Assembly (NCBI GenBank): GCA_902490055.1
Contig: CABUCP010000009.1
Span: 1-19,074, forward strand
Length of the DNA: 19,074 nt
Source: an uncultured Klebsiella sp.
GTDB taxonomy: Bacteria > Pseudomonadota > Gammaproteobacteria > Enterobacterales > Enterobacteriaceae
Reading direction: 5' to 3'
Shown here: in pieces, positions 14,830 through 19,074 of the stretch
How the letters are laid out: each line of letters starts with the position of its first letter
Numbering within the stretch: position 1 is the stretch's first letter
The notes under the pieces: model-generated
What the model saw: the letters and a program-made list of their open reading frames with translations, nothing else
The model's database searches: none
What the model was told of the DNA's origin: nothing
Made by a program: the position numbers and the translations under genes

Positions 14830-17585
14830 AACTCACGCAGCAGGATACCTCGCCTCCCGTCGCCCTGCTGGAAAACGTCGGCCAGCAGTTTGGCGCCACC
14901 GTCGCGCTGCGTGATATCAGCCTGGCGATCCCCGCACGGCGTATGGTCGGCCTGATTGGCCCGGACGGCGTCGGCAAGTCGAGCCTGCTCTCGCTGATTG
15001 CCGGGGCGCGGGCCATCGAACAAGGCAACGTGATGGTGCTCGGCGGCGATATGCGCGACGTCCGCCATCGCCTGCAGGTGTGCCCGAAAATCGCCTGGAT
15101 GCCGCAGGGCCTGGGGAAAAACCTCTACCATACGCTGTCGGTCTATGAAAACGTCGACTTCTTCGCCCGCCTGTTTGGCCATGATAAAGCCGAGCGCGAA
15201 CTACGCATCAACGAACTGCTGCAAAGCACCGGACTGGCGCCGTTTCGCGATCGCCCTGCTGGCAAGCTCTCCGGCGGCATGAAGCAAAAGCTCGGCCTGT
15301 GCTGCGCGCTGATCCACGACCCGCAGTTACTGATCCTCGATGAGCCCACCACCGGCGTCGACCCTCTTTCCCGCGCGCAGTTCTGGGATTTAATCGACAG
15401 CATTCGCCAGCGCCAGCCGGAGATGAGCGTATTGGTGGCGACCGCCTACATGGAAGAGGCCGAGCGCTTCGATTGGCTGGTGGCAATGAACGCCGGCGAG
15501 GTTCTGGCGACCGGCAGCGCCGCGGAACTCAAAACGCAGACCGGCAGCCAGACGCTGGAGCAGGCGTTTATCGCCCTGCTGCCGGAAGCGCAGCGCCTGG
15601 CGCATAAAGAGGTGGTCATCCCGCCGCGCGACAGCCGCGAAGAAGAGATCGCTATCGAAGCGCGCGGTCTGACTATGCGCTTCGGTAACTTTGTCGCCGT
15701 CGACCACGTTAACTTTCGCATCGCCCGCGGTGAAATTTTTGGCTTCCTTGGCTCTAACGGCTGCGGCAAATCCACCACCATGAAGATGCTCACCGGCCTG
15801 TTGCCCGCCAGTGAAGGCGAAGCCTGGCTGTTCGGCCAGCCGGTCGATCCGAAAGATATCGCCACCCGTCGCCGGGTCGGCTATATGTCTCAGGCCTTCT
15901 CGCTGTATAGCGAACTAAGCGTGCGGCAAAACCTTGAACTGCACGCGCGTCTGTTTCACATTCCGGACCATGAGATAGCTGCCTGGGTCGCCGAAATGAG
16001 CGAGCGTTTTATGTTAACCGAGGTTGAAGACGCCCTTCCCGCCGCCCTGCCGCTGGGGATCCGCCAGCGCCTGTCATTGGCGGTAGCGGTCATCCACCGC
16101 CCTGAAATGCTGATCCTCGATGAACCCACCTCCGGCGTCGACCCGGTAGCGCGCGATATGTTCTGGCAGCTAATGGTCGATTTGGCGCGTCAGGACCGGG
16201 TAACCATATTTATCTCTACCCACTTTATGAATGAGGCGGAACGCTGCGACCGCATCTCGCTCATGCATGCCGGCAAGGTGCTGGCTAGCGATACGCCGCA
16301 GGCGCTGGTCGAGCAACGCGGTTCCGCCAGCCTCGAAGAGGCGTTTATTGCCTGGCTGCAGGAAGCCGCGGATGCCGCGCAACCGCCTGCCGCCGCCCCA
16401 ACGGAACCCGTACCGCCCGTCACCACATCGCTCCATCACAGCGCCTCCCCGCGCCAGTCCTTCAGCCTGCGCCGCCTGTTTAGCTATAGCCGCCGCGAAG
16501 CGCTGGAACTGCGCCGCGATCCGGTGCGATCGACGCTGGCGCTGCTGGGAACGGTGATCCTGATGTTTATCATGGGTTATGGGATCAGCATGGACGTCGA
16601 GGATCTGCGCTTTGCCGTCCTCGATCGCGATCAAACTATCAGCAGCCAGAACTGGTCGCAGAATATCGCCGGTTCGCGCTACTTTATCGAGCAGGCGCCG
16701 CTGCACAGCTATGATGAACTTGACCGCCGCATGCGTAACGGCGAGCTGGCGGTGGCGATTGAAATCCCGCCCAACTTTGGCCGCGATATTGCCCGCGGTA
16801 CGCCGGTGCAGATTGGCGTGTGGGTGGATGGCGCGATGCCGAACCGCGCGGAAACGGTGCGCGGCTACGTTCAAGCGATGCATCTGGCCTGGCTGCAGGA
16901 GATGGCCGGCCGGCAAAGCAGCCCTAACCGCGATACCTCGCTTATCTCTATCGAGACCCGCTATCGCTACAACCCGGACGTCAAGAGCCTGCCAGCCATC
17001 GTTCCGGCGGTGATCCCGCTATTGTTGATGATGATCCCGGCGATGCTCAGCGCCCTGAGCGTGGTGCGCGAGAAAGAGCTCGGTTCGATTATCAACCTCT
17101 ACGTAACGCCGACTACCCGCAGCGAATTCCTGCTCGGCAAGCAGCTGCCTTACATCATGTTGGGTATGTTTAACTTCTTCCTGCTCTGCGCGTTATCGGT
17201 CTTCGTGTTCGGCGTCGCGCATAAGGGCAGCTTCCTGACCCTCACCCTGGCGGCGCTGCTGTATGTCACCATCGCCACCGGCCTGGGGTTGCTTATCTCA
17301 ACCTTTATGAAGAGCCAAATCGCCGCCATTTTCGGCACCGCGATTATTACCCTGATTCCAGCGACTCAGTTCTCCGGGATGATCGATCCTGTAGCCTCGC
17401 TGGAAGGCCCTGGCCGCTGGATTGGGCAAATCTACCCAACCAGCCACTTCCTGACCATCGCCCGCGGCACCTTCTCTAAAGCGCTAAATCTCAGCGACCT
17501 GTGGGTTTCCTTTATTCCGCTCTTGATTGCGGTGCCGTTGGTGCTCGGGCTGAGCGTGTTGCTGCTGAAGAAACAGGAGGGATGA
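14826..17585 (+). CDS. rbbA: RbbA: fused double ABC ATPase with C-terminal ABC-2 permease
   Basis: This 919-residue protein contains two ABC ATPase domains and a membrane domain. Domain 1 has Walker [10 protein letters not shown] (45-53), signature LSGGMKQ and Walker [11 protein letters not shown]. Domain 2 has Walker [10 protein letters not shown], a degenerate signature LPLGIRQ in place of LSGG, and Walker [11 protein letters not shown]. After a Pro/Ala linker (about 515-545), an ABC-2 permease has one helix near residue 575, a large periplasmic loop, and a cluster of helices from about 725 to the end. E. coli RbbA was described as a ribosome-bound ATPase; this layout with YhiI and YhhJ looks more like a drug or metabolite exporter, and the two views are not reconciled. 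The stop overlaps yhhJ. Confidence 0.95.
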   Translation: MKLTQQDTSPPVALLENVGQQFGATVALRDISLAIPARRMVGLIGPDGVGKSSLLSLIAGARAIEQGNVMVLGGDMRDVRHRLQVCPKIAWMPQGLGKNLYHTLSVYENVDFFARLFGHDKAERELRINELLQSTGLAPFRDRPAGKLSGGMKQKLGLCCALIHDPQLLILDEPTTGVDPLSRAQFWDLIDSIRQRQPEMSVLVATAYMEEAERFDWLVAMNAGEVLATGSAAELKTQTGSQTLEQAFIALLPEAQRLAHKEVVIPPRDSREEEIAIEARGLTMRFGNFVAVDHVNFRIARGEIFGFLGSNGCGKSTTMKMLTGLLPASEGEAWLFGQPVDPKDIATRRRVGYMSQAFSLYSELSVRQNLELHARLFHIPDHEIAAWVAEMSERFMLTEVEDALPAALPLGIRQRLSLAVAVIHRPEMLILDEPTSGVDPVARDMFWQLMVDLARQDRVTIFISTHFMNEAERCDRISLMHAGKVLASDTPQALVEQRGSASLEEAFIAWLQEAADAAQPPAAAPTEPVPPVTTSLHHSASPRQSFSLRRLFSYSRREALELRRDPVRSTLALLGTVILMFIMGYGISMDVEDLRFAVLDRDQTISSQNWSQNIAGSRYFIEQAPLHSYDELDRRMRNGELAVAIEIPPNFGRDIARGTPVQIGVWVDGAMPNRAETVRGYVQAMHLAWLQEMAGRQSSPNRDTSLISIETRYRYNPDVKSLPAIVPAVIPLLLMMIPAMLSALSVVREKELGSIINLYVTPTTRSEFLLGKQLPYIMLGMFNFFLLCALSVFVFGVAHKGSFLTLTLAALLYVTIATGLGLLISTFMKSQIAAIFGTAIITLIPATQFSGMIDPVASLEGPGRWIGQIYPTSHFLTIARGTFSKALNLSDLWVSFIPLLIAVPLVLGLSVLLLKKQEG

Positions 17586-18709
17586 TGCGCGGATTACGCA
17601 ATATTTATAACCTCGGCGTCAAAGAACTGCGCAGCCTGCTGGGCGATAAAGCGATGCTGGCGCTCATTGTGTTTGCCTTTACCGTGTCGGTTTATTCTTC
17701 AGCGACGGTGATGCCCGGCTCGCTGCACCTCGCGCCGATAGCCATTGCCGATATGGATAAATCACAGCTCTCATCGCGGATCATCAACGGCTTTTATCGA
17801 CCGTGGTTTTTACCGCCGGAGCTAATTACCGCCGATGAAATGGATGCAGGGCTGGATGCCGGACGCTATACCTTCGCCATCAACATCCCGCCTAATTTCC
17901 AGCGTGATGTGCTGGCCGGTCGCCAGCCGGAAGTGCAGGTTAACGTCGACGCCACGCGAATGAGCCAGGCCTTTACCGGCAACGGGTATATCCAGAATAT
18001 TATCAGCGGCGAAGTGAATAGCTTCGTCGCTCGCTACCGCGACAACAGTTCGTTGCCGGTAGAGCTGGCGGTAAGGATGCGCTTTAACCCTAATCTTGAG
18101 CAGGAGCGCTTCGGCGCGGTAATGGCAATCATCAACAACATTACCATGTTGGCGATCGTGCTCACCGGTTCGGCGCTAATCCGCGAGCGCGAACACGGCA
18201 CCATCGAGCACCTGCTGGTGATGCCGGTAACGCCGTTTGAGATAATGATGGCCAAGATCTGGTCGATGGGGTTGGTGGTACTGGTCGTCTCAGGACTGTC
18301 GCTATTGCTGATGGTACAGGGGATTTTGCAGGTGCCGATTGAAGGGTCGATTCCGCTGTTTATGCTGGGAGTAGCGCTCAGCCTGTTCGCCACAACGTCA
18401 ATCGGCATTTTTATGGGCACGTTGGCCCGTTCAATGCCGCAGTTGGGGCTGCTGATGATTCTGGTGCTACTGCCGCTGCAGATGCTCTCCGGTGGGTCAA
18501 CGCCGAGAGAAAGTATGCCGCAGCTGGTTCAGGACATCATGTTGACCATGCCGACCACTCATTTCGTTAGCCTGGCGCAGGCGATACTGTACCGCGGCGC
18601 CAGCTTTGCCATCGTCTGGCCGCAGTTCTTAACCTTGTTAGCTATCGGCGGCGCCTTCTTTACTATCGCGCTGCTGCGTTTTCGCAAGACGATCGGTGAG
18701 ATGGCGTAA
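17585..18709 (+). CDS. yhhJ: ABC-2 type permease, partner of RbbA
   Basis: This 374-residue integral membrane protein has one N-terminal helix (about 23-43), a long periplasmic domain to about 175, then several helices to the end, the ABC-2 (DrrB/YhiI-partner) topology also seen in the RbbA C-terminus. Segments such as IREREHGT, LLVMPVTPFEIMMAK and SGGSTPRESMP are characteristic and match E. coli YhhJ. I chose the ATG at 17585, which shares its A with the rbbA stop and lies four bases after AGGAGG; the ATG at 17582 is too close to that site. It should form a heterodimeric channel with RbbA's permease half. Confidence 0.95.
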   Translation: MRGLRNIYNLGVKELRSLLGDKAMLALIVFAFTVSVYSSATVMPGSLHLAPIAIADMDKSQLSSRIINGFYRPWFLPPELITADEMDAGLDAGRYTFAINIPPNFQRDVLAGRQPEVQVNVDATRMSQAFTGNGYIQNIISGEVNSFVARYRDNSSLPVELAVRMRFNPNLEQERFGAVMAIINNITMLAIVLTGSALIREREHGTIEHLLVMPVTPFEIMMAKIWSMGLVVLVVSGLSLLLMVQGILQVPIEGSIPLFMLGVALSLFATTSIGIFMGTLARSMPQLGLLMILVLLPLQMLSGGSTPRESMPQLVQDIMLTMPTTHFVSLAQAILYRGASFAIVWPQFLTLLAIGGAFFTIALLRFRKTIGEMA

Positions 18710-18716
18710 CGTCTTG

Positions 18717-18747
18717 ATTGGGAGCGTCGTCCTGCGGCGCTCCCGGT
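18717..18747. terminator. Probable bidirectional terminator hairpin after yhhJ
   Basis: GGGAGCG (18720-18726) pairs with CGCTCCC (18738-18744). The stem continues inward through TCG/CGG (with one G-U) to a TCCTG loop, and outward by wobble pairs and A-T to 18717/18747. It lies in the 41-base gap between convergent genes. No good T-run follows on either strand, so it may act as a stability or partial termination element. Confidence 0.5.
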
Positions 18748-18750
18748 GGC

Positions 18751-19068
18751 TTATTTGTGGCGGTTCATAAAGCGGCGCAGACCCCAGGTAAAGGCCATCG
18801 CCATGCTGAAGAGAATAAACAGCAGCACAATCCAGCTGATGGAAATACGCAGCAGCGTGCCGGGCGTCATAAACGGCTGCAGGTAAACGGTGAAGGAGTG
18901 AGCGGGCGATTTTCCCAGTAGTTCATAGGCACTGTCGGTGAGCCATACGCCAACCCGGCAGAACAGCCAGATAATCGCCGGCCAGCAGAGCAACACCAGA
19001 AAGGTAAAGCGCTCCTGAATGTAAGTGATGAGCTGGCGCAACGGCGGCCAGTTAAGCAGGATTTTCAT
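18751..19068 (-). CDS. Unrecognised small inner-membrane protein
   Basis: This 105-residue protein, not recognised, has two clear hydrophobic helices: about residues 22-44 (FLVLLCWPAIIWLFCRVGVWL) and about 72-95 (LLRISISWIVLLFILFSMAMAF). A polar stretch of about 25 residues lies between them, and the C-terminus is basic (RRFMNRHK), suggesting a helical hairpin with both ends in the cytoplasm. It is convergent with yhhJ across a hairpin and starts six bases from the window edge, so its ribosome binding site, promoter and possible operon partners are out of view. The start at 19068 is the first available and could extend upstream. It reads as a real gene because it is long for its position and hydrophobicity is well organised. 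Confidence 0.7.
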   Translation of the reverse strand: MKILLNWPPLRQLITYIQERFTFLVLLCWPAIIWLFCRVGVWLTDSAYELLGKSPAHSFTVYLQPFMTPGTLLRISISWIVLLFILFSMAMAFTWGLRRFMNRHK

Positions 19069-19074
19069 TTATAT

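Overview
The window looks like chromosomal DNA from an enterobacterium of the Klebsiella/Raoultella group. It is uniformly GC-rich, carries enterobacterial REP elements, and encodes the long (1128-residue) form of choline trimethylamine-lyase found in Klebsiella-type GRM2 loci. It also has a yhiI-rbbA-yhhJ operon close to the E. coli one. The genus is an inference from family knowledge; no database was searched.

Positions 17-10825, all on the + strand, are most of a choline-utilisation (cut, GRM2) bacterial microcompartment operon, entered partway through. In order: two near-identical BMC-H shell proteins (called cmcB and cmcC), the acylating acetaldehyde dehydrogenase CutF, the BMC-P pentamer CmcE, the iron alcohol dehydrogenase CutO, the glycyl-radical choline lyase CutC, its radical-SAM activase CutD, a BMC-H with a long tail (CmcD), a PduL-type phosphotransacylase (CutH), an uncharacterised flavoprotein-like protein, and two paired SMR transporters. 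Together they would cleave choline to trimethylamine and acetaldehyde inside a shell. Acetaldehyde is then split into ethanol (CutO) and acetyl-CoA/acetyl phosphate (CutF, CutH), recycling NAD and CoA internally. Expression seems tuned inside the operon: a REP pair separates cutO from cutC, and two hairpins separate cutC from cutD, one ending directly against the cutD ribosome binding site.

Positions 10826-12033 hold a divergent tryptophanyl-tRNA synthetase gene. Its roughly 200-base leader has all the parts of a trp-type ribosome-mediated attenuator: a 17-codon leader peptide with tandem Trp codons, a 1:2 hairpin, a competing 2:3 pairing and a 3:4 terminator-like hairpin. This is the most interesting unannotated structure in the window.

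Positions 12084-13478 (- strand) encode a globin-coupled GGDEF diguanylate cyclase related to DosC, with haem-pocket residues, active site and inhibitory site all present. Positions 13762-18709 (+) encode a HlyD-family membrane-fusion protein, the fused ABC ATPase/permease RbbA and the permease YhhJ, translationally coupled by overlapping start and stop codons. A small unrecognised two-helix membrane protein on the - strand closes the window. I saw no rRNA, tRNA, CRISPR array, IS element or phage gene.
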